A DNA stretch of 64,000 nucleotides from an uncultured Collinsella sp. Lineage in GTDB: Bacteria > Actinomycetota > Coriobacteriia > Coriobacteriales > Coriobacteriaceae. The notes under the pieces were generated by a model, which ran no database searches, was not told where the DNA came from, and saw only the letters and a program-made list of their open reading frames with translations. The translations under genes and the position numbers were made by a program. The stretch is taken from contig CATZLI010000007.1 in assembly GCA_958421275.1 (NCBI GenBank), positions 68,724 through 132,723 on the forward strand. The letters run 5' to 3'. Shown piece by piece: positions 27,155-35,766 of this stretch. Position 1 is the stretch's first letter. The number at the start of each line of letters is the position of its first letter.

Positions 27155-27175
27155 ACCCAAATCCTTGGGTATAAC
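27155..27175 (+). promoter_or_regulatory. Possible uspA promoter with overlapping palindrome
   Basis: A TATAAC box at 27170-27175 is preceded and overlapped by ACCCAA-ATCC-TTGGGT (27155-27170), a 16-nt inverted repeat that could be an operator. No clear -35 box. Confidence 0.35.
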
Positions 27176-27265
27176 TGCAACAAGATAAAGTGTTCGGCGG
27201 CCAACGCGCCCGCGCCCGCCCGATGCACGAGCCCCGCGCCCGTGCGATAGACCAAGGAGGAAACC

Positions 27266-27703
27266 ATGAACGAGGGCTACACCAAGGTATTTGTTTCACT
27301 CGATGGTACTGAGCAGCAGGATTTTGTGCTCGCACGCGCCATCAAGGTCGCCGCGAACAACGGCGCCAAGCTAATCATCGGCCACGTTATCGATTCCACG
27401 GCGCTCGAGAGCGCCGGTTCCTATCCGGTCGATCTGGTCAACGGCCTAGAGGAGGCATTTAAGAACTCCATCGCCAAGCAGCTCGAAGAGGCCAAGGCCA
27501 ATCCCGATATTCCCGAGGTCGAGGTCATGATTCGCGCCGGCCGTATTCGCGAGACGCTCAAGGACGAGATGCTCGACGTGGTTAAGCCCGACCTGGTGCT
27601 CTGCGGCGCCCGCGGCCTGTCCTCGATCAAGTATGCGCTCCTGGGCTCGATTTCGACGTTCCTGCTGCGCAATACGGACTGCGACATCTTGGTCGTGAAG
27701 TAG
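27266..27703 (+). CDS. Universal stress protein (UspA family)
   Basis: 145 aa, one Usp domain. The ATP-binding signature GxxGx9GS is present as GARGLSSIKYALLGSIS near residues 115-131, so it is probably an ATP-binding type. AAGGAGG precedes the ATG by 5 nt, which suggests high expression. Single-domain Usp proteins respond to growth arrest and energy stress. The gene is monocistronic, with a large inverted repeat just after its stop. Confidence 0.92.
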   Translation: MNEGYTKVFVSLDGTEQQDFVLARAIKVAANNGAKLIIGHVIDSTALESAGSYPVDLVNGLEEAFKNSIAKQLEEAKANPDIPEVEVMIRAGRIRETLKDEMLDVVKPDLVLCGARGLSSIKYALLGSISTFLLRNTDCDILVVK

Positions 27704-27716
27704 GTTCCTTCCCGCC

Positions 27717-27807
27717 GGCGCAAGGCCTGCGGGGTTATCACGCCGACGTCCTCGCCGCTTCGCGGCTGCGGGATGTCGGCTTAGATAACCCCTCCCGGCC
27801 TTGCGCC
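27717..27807. repeat. Large nested inverted repeat LIR2
   Basis: Outer stem GGCGCAAGGCC with GGCCTTGCGCC, then a small internal loop, then GGGGTTATC with GATAACCCC (arms 27717-27739 and 27784-27807). An inner hairpin is built from GCCGAC with GTCGGC. It lies between the converging usp and histidine kinase genes and has no T-run. Same design as LIR1 but different sequence. Confidence 0.75.
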
Positions 27808-27925
27808 TTCGTCACCATACTTCAGCGAGTTGGCTGAATTGAAAGATGGCGTGCCGCCCCGTTTGGGGCGGCACGTTTTGTTTGATGCAGCACGTTTTTG
27901 TTTGGGCGGACGTCCGCCGCGTGCG

Positions 27926-28969
27926 TTACTCGAAATACTGGAACTTGTTGGTTGAGAAGGCAAACGTAACGACAAAGCCTTCGCCGGGCTCCGATGCTGC
28001 GGTGACGTCGATGCCCATCTTGGAGCACAGGCGCGCCACCAGATAGAGACCGATGCCCGTTGCGCGCTTGGTGGTGCGGCCGTTGTCGCCGGTAAAGCCC
28101 TTCTCGAACACGCGCGGCAGGTCGGCCGCGCTCACGCCGCAGCCGTTGTCCGCGACGGTAAGCTCGATGCGCTCGCTTGCCAGGCCCTCGTCCAGCAACG
28201 CACCCGAAAACACGATCTTTGCGCCATCCGCGCGCGCATATTTAATGCTGTTCTGAATGAGCTGGCCCAGAATAAACTCGAGCCACTTCTCGTCGGTAAA
28301 GACCTCAAAGTCGAGGTTCTCGCACACCGGGGCCACGTGCGCCGCGATGAGCTCGCGCGCGTTGGCCTTAATCGCGCCCGTCACCAAGGTCTTGAGATCC
28401 CAGCGGCGAATCAGGTAGTCCCGCTCCACGACTTCCGAGCGCGCATAGTACAGAGCTTGGTCGATATAGCGCTCCACGCGGGCAAGCTCGCGTGCCAGAT
28501 CGTCCACGCGCGACAGGTCGTCTTCGCTACCGTCCAGGTTTTCCAAAATCAGATGGGCCGCCGCCAGGGGCAGCTTGGCCTCATGGACCCAGCTCTCGAT
28601 ATAGTCGCGATAGTCATCGGTCTGACGGCGGCCTTCGGCAACCTCGTCGCAAGCGGCTTTGCCCACCCGGCGCAAGACCTCGTACTCGAGCTCGCCCTCG
28701 GCATAGGTCGGGCATTGCACCATCTCCTGCACCCATGCGGGACTCTCGAGCTCCTCGGCCGCACGCTCCAGCTGGCGCAGAAAACGACGACGGCGCGCGT
28801 ACTCGATCACGATGCCGAGCATACCAAAGATATAGGACACGCCGACCGCCACGACCACGATAGAAACGGGTGCGCCGGCGACCGTCAGCACAAAGCAGCT
28901 CAGCAGCACGCCGCACGTCCACACGGCGACGGGAAGCAGCGCGTCTTTAAAGAACTTGGCAAACGACAT
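27926..28969 (-). CDS. Sensor histidine kinase, BceS/GraS-like (intramembrane sensing)
   Basis: 347 aa. Two membrane helices (about 11-33 and 36-56) are separated by only a few residues, so there is no external sensor domain, as in BceS-type kinases. The phosphorylated histidine is H129 in IESWVHEAKLPLA. The ATP-binding region includes QLIQNSIKYA, ADNGCGV and the ATGIGLYLV box. BceS kinases sense peptide-antibiotic flux through a partner BceAB ABC transporter, but no such transporter gene is adjacent. It lies 9 nt downstream of its response regulator gene. Confidence 0.9.
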   Translation of the reverse strand: MSFAKFFKDALLPVAVWTCGVLLSCFVLTVAGAPVSIVVVAVGVSYIFGMLGIVIEYARRRRFLRQLERAAEELESPAWVQEMVQCPTYAEGELEYEVLRRVGKAACDEVAEGRRQTDDYRDYIESWVHEAKLPLAAAHLILENLDGSEDDLSRVDDLARELARVERYIDQALYYARSEVVERDYLIRRWDLKTLVTGAIKANARELIAAHVAPVCENLDFEVFTDEKWLEFILGQLIQNSIKYARADGAKIVFSGALLDEGLASERIELTVADNGCGVSAADLPRVFEKGFTGDNGRTTKRATGIGLYLVARLCSKMGIDVTAASEPGEGFVVTFAFSTNKFQYFE

Positions 28970-28978
28970 AGCCGGCCC

Positions 28979-29650
28979 CTAGACCGAATAGCCCTGGCCG
29001 CGGTGCGTGGTCAAATACCCCTTGATGCCGATTTTTTCGAGCGTGGTGCGTAGGCGGTTGATGTTGACGGTGAGCGTATTGTCGTCCACGAAGGCGTCGG
29101 AGTCCCACAGGTCCTGCATGATGGCCGAGCGCGAAACAATCTTGCCCGCGCGGCTCAGAAGCAGTGAGAGGATACGCAGCTCGTTTTTGGTGAGCTCGGT
29201 GCTAGTGCCGGTTTGCGTGTTGGTAACCATGGAGCGGGCGAGGTCGAGCTCCAGCCCCTTGTGGACAAGTGTGCTGCGCTCGCCTGCCGCCGCGGTGCGA
29301 CGCAGCAGTGCGTTGATGCGCGCCACGAGCACGCGCGCGCTATAGGGCTTGGGAACAAAGTCGTCCGCGCCGAGCGTCATGGCCATGACCTCGTCGATCT
29401 CGGTCGTGCGCGACGTGAGGACGATGATGGGAACCTCGGATTCGCGGCGAACCTCGTGGCAGATATGCTGGCCGTCCTTGACGGGAAGCGTGAGGTCGAG
29501 CAGCACCAGGTCGGGCGCGGCGGCGAGAATATCGCGCGAGACATGCTCAAACGATTCGCAGGCCTCGATTTCAAACCCGGCGCGGGCAAGGATATCGGCA
29601 AGCTCGCGACGGATGGGCTCGTCGTCCTCAACGATATAGATCAGCGCCAT
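28979..29650 (-). CDS. OmpR-family response regulator, BceR-like
   Basis: 223 aa. The receiver domain has acidic D9/D10, the phosphorylated D52 in LLDLTLPVKDG and the lysine in FVPKPYSARV. The C-terminal winged helix (about 125-223) has LTKNELRILSLLLSRAG and ends with the wing GYLTTHRGQGYSV. It is transcribed ahead of the histidine kinase and should be its partner. Target genes are unknown. Confidence 0.92.
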   Translation of the reverse strand: MALIYIVEDDEPIRRELADILARAGFEIEACESFEHVSRDILAAAPDLVLLDLTLPVKDGQHICHEVRRESEVPIIVLTSRTTEIDEVMAMTLGADDFVPKPYSARVLVARINALLRRTAAAGERSTLVHKGLELDLARSMVTNTQTGTSTELTKNELRILSLLLSRAGKIVSRSAIMQDLWDSDAFVDDNTLTVNINRLRTTLEKIGIKGYLTTHRGQGYSV

Positions 29651-29743
29651 GGATTCCGCTCCCCTCTTGGTTGTCTTGCCACCATTATGGCTGCGGAGCC
29701 GCAGGCGCGCGCCTCGCGCGTCACCAAGGTGACAGAACTGTTC

Positions 29744-29778
29744 GCGAGCGGGGGGCGTTTGGCTCGCCCCCCGCTCGC
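29744..29778. repeat. Perfect 14-bp GC-rich hairpin
   Basis: GCGAGCGGGGGGCG (29744-29757) pairs exactly with 29765-29778 around TTTGGCT. It lies between the 235-aa gene and the response regulator gene. No T-run follows on either strand, so it may pause or protect transcripts rather than end them cleanly. Confidence 0.6.
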
Positions 29779-29794
29779 AACGGGCGCGGGGATC

Positions 29795-29831
29795 AAATGA
29801 TTATTAAATCCCCGTCCCAGAAAAATCATTT
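29795..29831. repeat. Palindromic repeat, AAATGAT family
   Basis: AAATGAT (29795-29801) pairs with ATCATTT (29825-29831). The loop reads TATTAAATCCCCGTCCCAG, whose reverse strand has GGGACGGGGATTT. Its right arm overlaps the stop codon of the 235-aa gene (29830-29832). Confidence 0.6.
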
Positions 29832-30537
29832 AGCGGCGGGCACGGAGCTTTTCGTAGCCGTCGGCAAAGAAGGCGACCGTGGCGGCGTCGGCCTCGGCGG
29901 CGTCCGTCTCGGTTGCGGGGACCACGCCGTGCTCGTCGCTCACCAGGAACAGCGCGCCCTTAAGCTGCGCGGGAATATCTACGCGCGTGACCGGGATGCC
30001 CTTGGTCTGGGCCAACTGCTCAATGAGCGTCGCCGTGCCGCACAGGCACTCGTCCGCCGGCGCCACAAAGGCAAGCTCGCCGTTGTTGACAGCGGCGAGC
30101 AGCTCGGGCGCCACGCCGGTCTCGTCGGCTTCGGAGCGAGCCTCGGCAGAACGGGCACGCAGCGCCTTGGCCGACGTGTCGGCCAGCGGCTCGTACTCCC
30201 CCACCGTCATGGCGGCATTGCCGTTAACGTCGATCACCAGCATGAGCACGCCGTCGTGCGCGGTGTAATCGCCCTCGGCAAGTGACCACTCAACGTGCTG
30301 TTTGGCCCAGCTGAGTATGTTGTTGGTAAGCGGCTCGCCCTGCACCAGGCGCTCGGACAGCGCACGGATGTGGCGGTTGAGCATGGGCACCTTTTTGTTG
30401 GACATGCGCCAGCGGCAGATAAGCGCGGGCTTGTCGAGCGTAAACTTCTCGACCGCCTCCTGATTGGCGCAAAAGTCCTCGTACGCACGCTGATCCTCGG
30501 CATTGCCAAACAGCTCGGCATCATCAATCTGGGGCAT
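29830..30537 (-). CDS. Conserved-looking soluble protein of unknown function
   Basis: 235 aa from ATG 30537, with GAAAGG 7 nt upstream. The protein has no signal peptide or membrane helix. The N-terminal half includes LDKPALICRWRMSNKKVPMLNRHIRAL. The second half holds DYTAHDGVLMLVIDVNG and LFLVSDEHGVV, which read as beta strands of a compact domain, and ends with an Ala-rich helix. I do not recognise a family. It follows purH beyond a terminator, so it probably has its own promoter. The stop codon lies inside a palindromic repeat. Confidence 0.7.
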   Translation of the reverse strand: MPQIDDAELFGNAEDQRAYEDFCANQEAVEKFTLDKPALICRWRMSNKKVPMLNRHIRALSERLVQGEPLTNNILSWAKQHVEWSLAEGDYTAHDGVLMLVIDVNGNAAMTVGEYEPLADTSAKALRARSAEARSEADETGVAPELLAAVNNGELAFVAPADECLCGTATLIEQLAQTKGIPVTRVDIPAQLKGALFLVSDEHGVVPATETDAAEADAATVAFFADGYEKLRARR

Positions 30538-30577
30538 GGTTGTACCTTTCGTGTTAGTCATTCCGTCCTCTTATACC

Positions 30578-30613
30578 AAAAAGACGGCCCTCCAAACGGA
30601 GCGACCGTCTTTT
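30578..30613 (-). terminator. Intrinsic terminator of purH
   Basis: An 8-bp stem (30580-30587 with 30605-30612, AAGACGG core) with a 17-nt loop that can pair further (CTCC with GGAG). On the minus strand it runs into CTTTTTGG. Confidence 0.75.
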
Positions 30614-30642
30614 GCGGAGATTATTTTGTCCCGGGGCGAAAC

Positions 30643-32250
30643 TTAGTGACGGAAATGCCTGGCACCGGTGAAGACCATAGCGATATTGTGTTCGTTGCAG
30701 GCCTGGATGCTCTCGTCGTCGCGCTTGGAGCCGCCGGGCTGGATGATGCAGGTCACACCATGCTCGGCAAGCACGTCGACGTTGTCGCGGAACGGGAAGA
30801 ATGCGTCGCTTGCGCAGGCAAAGCCGCCCTTCTCCACGCCCTCGCGCTCGCAGAAGTCCTCGGCACGCTCGCAGGCCAGCAGCGCAGAATCCACGCGGTT
30901 GGGCTGACCCGGGCCCATGCCAATGCCGGCCTTGCCCTTGGAGACCAGGATGGCGTTGGACTTAACGCCCTTGCAGACCTTCCAGGCAAACTCGAGCTCG
31001 GCCATCTCGGCGTCGGTGGGCTTGCGGTCGGTGGGGAACGTAAAGGTCGCGGGGTCCTCGGTTACGTGGTCGACCTCCTGCACCAGCATGCCGCCGTCGA
31101 CGGAGCGCAGCTCCACCTGGGCGCCGTGGTCTACGCCGCCGGTAGCCAGCACGCGCAGGTTGGGGCGCTTAGCCATGCGCTCGAGTGCCTCGGCGGTGTA
31201 GCCCGGGGCGATGATGACCTCGACGAACTGCTTGTTCTGATCGGCGAAGTGCTCAACCAGATCAAAGGGAACCTCGCGGTTGCAGGCGATGATGCCGCCA
31301 AAGGCGCTCTTGGGATCGCAGGCGAAGGCGCGGTCGTAGGCGGCCGTGATGTCCTCGGCAACGGCGGAACCGCAGGGGTTCTGGTGCTTGAGGATCACGC
31401 AGGCCGGCTCGTCGAACTCGCGGACCAGGTTCCAGGCGGCGTCGGCATCCAGATAGTTGTTGTAGCTGAGCGGCTTGCCCTGGATCTGCTCGGAGCCCAC
31501 GAGCGGGAACTGCGAGCTCGCGGTGTTCTCGCAGCCCTCGGCAAAGCGGTAGACCGTAGCCTTCTGCTGAGGATTCTCGCCATAGCGCAGGTCGTCGACC
31601 TTCTCCAGCGAGATCTCGAGCTTGGCAGAGGTGTCCGCCACGTCGCTTGCCTGGGCGGCAAGCCAACGGGAGATAGCCGTGTCGTAGGCGGCGGTGGTCT
31701 GGTAGACCTTCACCTGCAGGCGACGACGGGTGGAAAGCGTGGTGCAGCCACCGGTCTCGCGCATCTCGGCCAGGACGGCGTCGTAGTCGGCCGGGTCGGA
31801 GATGACGGTAACGCTCGCGGCGTTCTTGGCGGCAGAGCGCAGCATGGAGGGGCCACCGATGTCGATGTGCTCGATGGCGTCCGCGAAGGTGACCTCGGGG
31901 TTGGCGACGGTCTTCTCGAACTCGTACAGGTTGACGACGACCAGGTCGATCAGCTTAATGCCGTGCTGAGCGGCCTCCTGCATATGCTGCTCGGAATCGC
32001 GGCGGGCCAGCAGCGCGCCGTGAACCTTGGGGTGCAGGGTCTTAACGCGGCCGTCCATCATCTCGGGATAGCCCGTGAACTCCTCGATGGGGGTTACGGG
32101 AACGCCCGCGTCCTCGATGGCACGAGCCGTGCCGCCCGTAGAGATGATCTCGACGCCAAAGTCATCGACCAGCGTCCGTGCGAAATCGACGACGCCCGTC
32201 TTATCGGTAACCGAGATCAACGCGCGTGCGATCTTCACATCAGATCCCAT
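30643..32250 (-). CDS. purH: Bifunctional AICAR formyltransferase/IMP cyclohydrolase
   Basis: 535 aa, full length. It carries out the last two steps of purine synthesis, AICAR to FAICAR (10-formyl-THF) and FAICAR to IMP. The N-terminal MGS-like cyclohydrolase domain (about 1-200) has ISVTDKTGVVDFAR, STGGTARAI and MDGRVKTLHPKVHG. The transformylase domain has LSYNNYLDADAAW, the KHQNPCG catalytic motif and the family's end GARHFRH. GGAGG precedes the ATG. It is not in a purine gene cluster here, and I see no PurR box or riboswitch upstream. Confidence 0.95.
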   Translation of the reverse strand: MGSDVKIARALISVTDKTGVVDFARTLVDDFGVEIISTGGTARAIEDAGVPVTPIEEFTGYPEMMDGRVKTLHPKVHGALLARRDSEQHMQEAAQHGIKLIDLVVVNLYEFEKTVANPEVTFADAIEHIDIGGPSMLRSAAKNAASVTVISDPADYDAVLAEMRETGGCTTLSTRRRLQVKVYQTTAAYDTAISRWLAAQASDVADTSAKLEISLEKVDDLRYGENPQQKATVYRFAEGCENTASSQFPLVGSEQIQGKPLSYNNYLDADAAWNLVREFDEPACVILKHQNPCGSAVAEDITAAYDRAFACDPKSAFGGIIACNREVPFDLVEHFADQNKQFVEVIIAPGYTAEALERMAKRPNLRVLATGGVDHGAQVELRSVDGGMLVQEVDHVTEDPATFTFPTDRKPTDAEMAELEFAWKVCKGVKSNAILVSKGKAGIGMGPGQPNRVDSALLACERAEDFCEREGVEKGGFACASDAFFPFRDNVDVLAEHGVTCIIQPGGSKRDDESIQACNEHNIAMVFTGARHFRH

Positions 32251-32527
32251 GCAGTCCTCCTGTCTGGTACGCCGCCGTGCTCTGTGAGTCGGTGATACGT
32301 CGATCTGCAGCGCTCGCGCAGCGGCATTGAAAATACTGATTTAATGTAGCGCATCGAGCGCATCGATGCACCCCGCAACGAGCGCATGTGCAGAAAAAGT
32401 TTGCACGCGGAGGGGATGGGCACAGCACCGGGCACGGTGAGTTCATGGAACACAGGGGCACCATAATTAGATGCCAATGGCGTGGTAGAACTGTGCTCGA
32501 TATGCATCCGCAAAAGAAAGAGGCACC

Positions 32528-33169
32528 ATGGTCTCGCGGGTTCTCTACCGACCGTTTGATACCGAAGACTTCGACGCCATCGCGCTGATTCTGCAGCAGC
32601 TTTGGCATAACAATTCGGATAACGATGAGTACAACCGCCTTGAGGCCGCGTGCGACCTCGCCTACTGCCTTTCGTCGTCGACGTTTTCACAGGTTGCGGT
32701 GATTGACGGCGAGGCGCGCGGCATTGCACTTGCACGCGCAGGACAGAACTCCGGCGTCACTGTCAACGAGCATTGGATGGATACCGAACGCGCACTGCTA
32801 TCGCAGATGCGTGAGCTGGAGCCTGATGCCTGCGCCGAGTATCTCTCGTTTGTGCGCGCAACCATCCGAACCAACAACCGCCTGCTCGAGAGCAGCCCGT
32901 TGCCGCACGACAACGAGGTCACGCTGCTTGCCGTGGATCGCGATGTCCATGGCCTGGGCGTTGGCACGGTTCTGCTCGATGCCGCGGTCTCGCACCTGTC
33001 CTCGCTTGGAGCGACGAGGGCGCACCTGTATACCGACTCCAACTGCTCGTGGAAGTTCTACGAGCTGCACGGCTTTAAGCGCACGGCCACGCACCGCGCC
33101 AACCGCGAAGAGCGCCGCCACGACATGCCGCGCGAAAGCTTCCTCTACGAACTCGATCTAACAGCCTAA
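32528..33169 (+). CDS. GNAT family N-acetyltransferase
   Basis: 213 aa with AAAGAGG before the ATG. It is an acetyl-CoA-dependent acyltransferase of the GNAT fold. The acetyl-CoA motif A is VTLLAVDRDVHGLGVGTVLL near residues 135-155, followed by the motif B-like segment LYTDSNCSWKFYELHGFKR. The substrate (small amine, amino acid or protein N-terminus) cannot be told from the sequence. It stands alone, and the 277-bp gap before it holds only the purH and GNAT promoter regions as far as I can see. Confidence 0.85.
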   Translation: MVSRVLYRPFDTEDFDAIALILQQLWHNNSDNDEYNRLEAACDLAYCLSSSTFSQVAVIDGEARGIALARAGQNSGVTVNEHWMDTERALLSQMRELEPDACAEYLSFVRATIRTNNRLLESSPLPHDNEVTLLAVDRDVHGLGVGTVLLDAAVSHLSSLGATRAHLYTDSNCSWKFYELHGFKRTATHRANREERRHDMPRESFLYELDLTA

Positions 33170-33184
33170 GCCCAGCAGCCATAC

Positions 33185-33230
33185 CTAGTCATTTAGGAAC
33201 GTCCCCAGTGACTAGTCGTTGGGGACAGTC
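33185..33230. repeat. Palindromic repeat, CTAGTCA family, with trailing half unit
   Basis: CTAGTCA (33185-33191) pairs with TGACTAG across a loop with GGAACGTCCCC. It is followed directly by a half unit TCGTTGGGGACAGTC. It begins 16 bp after the GNAT stop codon. Confidence 0.85.
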
Positions 33231-33246
33231 TTCGTAGGTAGCGCAT

Positions 33247-33297
33247 AAAAATGGGATGGATCCGCCAACAGTCGCCGGAGAAGATCCATCCCAAAAA
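33247..33297. terminator. Bidirectional intrinsic terminator
   Basis: An 11-bp perfect stem (33252-33262 with 33283-33293, TGGGATGGATC), AAAAA on both outer sides. Minus-strand transcripts of the DUF2207 gene end in CATTTTTATG. Confidence 0.8.
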
Positions 33298-33307
33298 TCA
33301 GAGCGCG

Positions 33308-35251
33308 CTAGAACGTTCCGCCGCCGCCTCCGCCGACGCCGCCGCCTCCGCCGCCAGAGAAGCCGCCGCCTCCGCCGCCGCCCGAGCTGTCGGAGCTCGA
33401 CGCCAGCTCACGGATGCTCTCGTGATACACGTCATCGAACGAATCGAGCGGAGACTCGATACCGTAATGATGGTAGTACCACCAGTAGCAGGGATAATTG
33501 TCATAGAAGCCGTCGGCCTCGCGCACCTCGGGCGGCACGGCCTCGGCAAGCTGACGCAGCACTTCCTTGGAAACACCCAGCGCCACGCCCATCACCAGCA
33601 GCTTGTTCCACAGCACCAGATCGCCCGGGACGGCTTCCTTTAGACGAGTGAAGTCCTCGAGCCAATGCTTAAGTGCCTTGCAGCGAGCCGCCACCTCGGC
33701 GCCCTCCGGCGTAAAGCGGCGAAACGTAAGGCCCACGCCGATACCCACCAGCACAATCGGCACCGAGATAACCGCGGCGGTAATGTTCGCCTGTGCGCCA
33801 TCGGTAAAGAAAATGGATCCCACGGGAACAAAGGCAATCAGGATACCAAGAACCAGGCAAAACACCATTGCAACAATGCCGTCCGAGGCAACGTACTCGC
33901 TATCGGCCAGCTTGCCCTTAACGGTGTTCTGATAGTCCTCGAGCTTATCACCCACGGGTGTAGCGTGCTGCTTGACGTAGTGCTGCAGCTCGTCGAACGT
34001 GCGCGAACGGTCACCGTTCTCGTCAGGCTTAGCACCGGCAAAGAAGACCTTGAGCACCATGTGGTCAATGCCCTTGGCCGACTTCCAGCCCGCATCACTC
34101 ACCGTCACGCGATACGTCTGCTCTTCTTTTTCACGCCCCAACAGACCCTTCTTGGCCTTGGTCACGGTCGCCTGCTCCAGCTTGATCACACGGTCGTCAG
34201 TGAGCTTCATGAGCGTGGCGATATATGCCTGGTCGGGCACCTCGTTCCAGCTCATGAGGGCCGAAAGCACGGCGGGATGGTCGGCCGAAGGCACATCGCG
34301 GAAATATTCGTCCTGGAAAAGCGGCTTGGGCTTGCGCTTGCGCAGCTTGAGCATAACGATTGTGCCGGTAAAGACCACCGCCGCAACAACACTTAGCACG
34401 GCAAGTGCATTGGCAATCATGCGAGCGTGAGCGCGGCGGGCGTTAGCTTCGTCGGCCCATTCCTTCTCTTCGCTCAGGATCGTTGACATGCGCTCTTCGC
34501 CCGAAGCGGCAAGCTGCGGCACCCAGTCGCTAGGGAAGGCGATGCGTGCCTCGGCGAATTCGCCCTGATGCACGCAGGGAATGGTATAGGTGACCATGGG
34601 TTCGTCCGCATCGAGCGATACATCGCCCGTCAGCGGGCCGTGGCCCCATGCGCGGAAGTTATCGCCCTTGACGGCCGCCGTCCCGGCAGCGGCATTTGCG
34701 AAGTACACTTCCATCTCAACGTCATCGGAGTCCGCGGACCAGCCGTCGCCCACAAACTTCCAGTAGAGCTCGGCGGTATCGGCCCAGTTCATGACCGCAC
34801 CGGTCATGGTGTAGCTCACGTAATAGATCGCGCTGTCGCCGCTCTCGTGGGGGCTGAACACCTTAATCCTTACGCCGTCACCGGTCTGCTCGACCGTGTA
34901 GACGCCAGAATCGCCCTTGTTCGCGCTATCGACTTTGTTAAACGCGGTGTCCTCTTCCTCGACACTCAGCACGTCAACGCCCGCCGTGCCGCCCTGCTGG
35001 TTGGTGCCCGTATTGATCTCCCAAAACACGCCGTTGATGTCGTCGTCGAAATCAAACTGGCGTCCCTCGACAACGGTCAGCGATCCATCGGCCTCAACCG
35101 TGGCACTGATATAAGTTTGGGTCATGGAGTAGCCGTCGGCGTGCGCGGCGACAGGCAGCAGCAACAACGCAAGCGTGACGAGCACGCAGACGGAAGCGAA
35201 TCGCGCAAACAGGTGGCGCTGCCGGCTGACTTTGGCGGCGAGGGTGTTCAT
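33308..35251 (-). CDS. DUF2207 domain membrane protein with glycine-rich tail
   Basis: 647 aa from ATG 35251 (AAAGGAT 7 nt upstream). A signal peptide (residues 1-38, LALLLLPVAAHA) leads to an extracytoplasmic DUF2207 beta-rich domain (about 40-250), then a membrane helix near 280-300, a cytoplasmic region, two more membrane helices (about 470-515) and a final region ending in a long Gly/Ser tail (GGGGGGGFSGGGG). This layout is standard for DUF2207 proteins, which are widespread in actinobacteria and firmicutes but lack a proven role. The gene is monocistronic. Confidence 0.88.
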   Translation of the reverse strand: MNTLAAKVSRQRHLFARFASVCVLVTLALLLLPVAAHADGYSMTQTYISATVEADGSLTVVEGRQFDFDDDINGVFWEINTGTNQQGGTAGVDVLSVEEEDTAFNKVDSANKGDSGVYTVEQTGDGVRIKVFSPHESGDSAIYYVSYTMTGAVMNWADTAELYWKFVGDGWSADSDDVEMEVYFANAAAGTAAVKGDNFRAWGHGPLTGDVSLDADEPMVTYTIPCVHQGEFAEARIAFPSDWVPQLAASGEERMSTILSEEKEWADEANARRAHARMIANALAVLSVVAAVVFTGTIVMLKLRKRKPKPLFQDEYFRDVPSADHPAVLSALMSWNEVPDQAYIATLMKLTDDRVIKLEQATVTKAKKGLLGREKEEQTYRVTVSDAGWKSAKGIDHMVLKVFFAGAKPDENGDRSRTFDELQHYVKQHATPVGDKLEDYQNTVKGKLADSEYVASDGIVAMVFCLVLGILIAFVPVGSIFFTDGAQANITAAVISVPIVLVGIGVGLTFRRFTPEGAEVAARCKALKHWLEDFTRLKEAVPGDLVLWNKLLVMGVALGVSKEVLRQLAEAVPPEVREADGFYDNYPCYWWYYHHYGIESPLDSFDDVYHESIRELASSSDSSGGGGGGGFSGGGGGGVGGGGGGTF

Positions 35252-35372
35252 AGGCACATCCTTTGTCTGTAAAACCAACAGCGCCATTGTCCCACGTTTG
35301 CGGGTACGCATGGCGAACATCTAGGCGACCGGAGCGCCAAACGGGATGAAAGTCACACCCGCACCCCGGCAG

Positions 35373-35418
35373 CTAGTCATTGGGGACGTTCTTAAATGAC
35401 TAGTCATTAGGGACACCC
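35373..35418. repeat. Palindromic repeat, CTAGTCA family, with trailing half unit
   Basis: CTAGTCATTGGGGACGTTC starts at 35373, followed by TTAAATGACTAG that closes the hairpin, and then a second TCATTAGGGACAC half unit. The arrangement mirrors the copy at 33185, so the DUF2207 gene is bracketed by two copies. The 515-bp gap 35252-35766 contains this element, the candidate RNA below and the gluQ promoter. Confidence 0.85.
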
Positions 35419-35452
35419 TTGGCATAGCCCGCCCCGGCAATAGATACCACTT

Positions 35453-35640
35453 CACAGCTCCGTCACAGGTGTAGCGGCTTTGTGTGGGCGCGGCACGCGC
35501 TGATTGAGCCGCCAGCCGAGGGGCATAAAGCAGTTGAGCGAAAACGGTTTGCCCCTTTGCCGTTCGCTCGAGGATCATGTCCCCCTTTTCCGCGGAAACC
35601 CCGGCAGTTGCGAAGAGCTGCCGGGGTTTCTGTCGTTTGT
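35453..35640 (+). ncRNA. Candidate small structured RNA
   Basis: A TTGGCA (35419-35424) and TAGATA (35441-35446) pair 16 bp apart would start a transcript near 35453. It would contain a hairpin GAGCGA..ACGG with CCGTTCGCTC and end in a strong terminator-like 12-bp stem (35596-35607 with 35618-35629, AAACCCCGGCAG) followed by TTTCTGTCGTTT. No convincing ORF with a ribosome site lies in it. It does not match SRP RNA, tmRNA or RNase P motifs that I can recognise. It could also just be the 5' region of gluQ. Confidence 0.35.
35596..35640 (+). terminator. Terminator-like hairpin upstream of gluQ
   Basis: A perfect 12-bp stem AAACCCCGGCAG with CTGCCGGGGTTT and a 10-nt loop, followed by a moderately T-rich tail. 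No annotated gene ends just before it, which is why a small RNA is suspected. Confidence 0.6.
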
Positions 35641-35753
35641 GAGGCTAAGTCGGTACGCAGCGATCGAGACCTTGAGCCGCAAACCCACCGTGCGCAATGC
35701 GCACCGCCGCCAACTTGTGAGCGCGGCAACGCCTTCCCTGCCAAGCCCCGCGC

Positions 35754-35759
35754 TATACT
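35754..35759 (+). promoter_or_regulatory. -10 box implying a leaderless gluQ transcript
   Basis: TATACT ends 7 nt before the ATG of gluQ. A transcript starting at the usual distance would begin at or within a base of the start codon. No ribosome site is visible in the 20 nt before the ATG. Confidence 0.5.
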
Positions 35760-35766
35760 CATCCGC

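Noticed and set aside
32251..32527. Purine riboswitch or PurR box upstream of purH
   Set aside because: I looked for the conserved purine-aptamer segments and a paired PurR site and did not find them.
35482..35766. N-terminal extension of gluQ by 95 codons in frame
   Set aside because: The extension lacks family similarity, crosses the terminator-like hairpin and -10 box, and has no ribosome site; the ATG at 35767 gives the expected protein.
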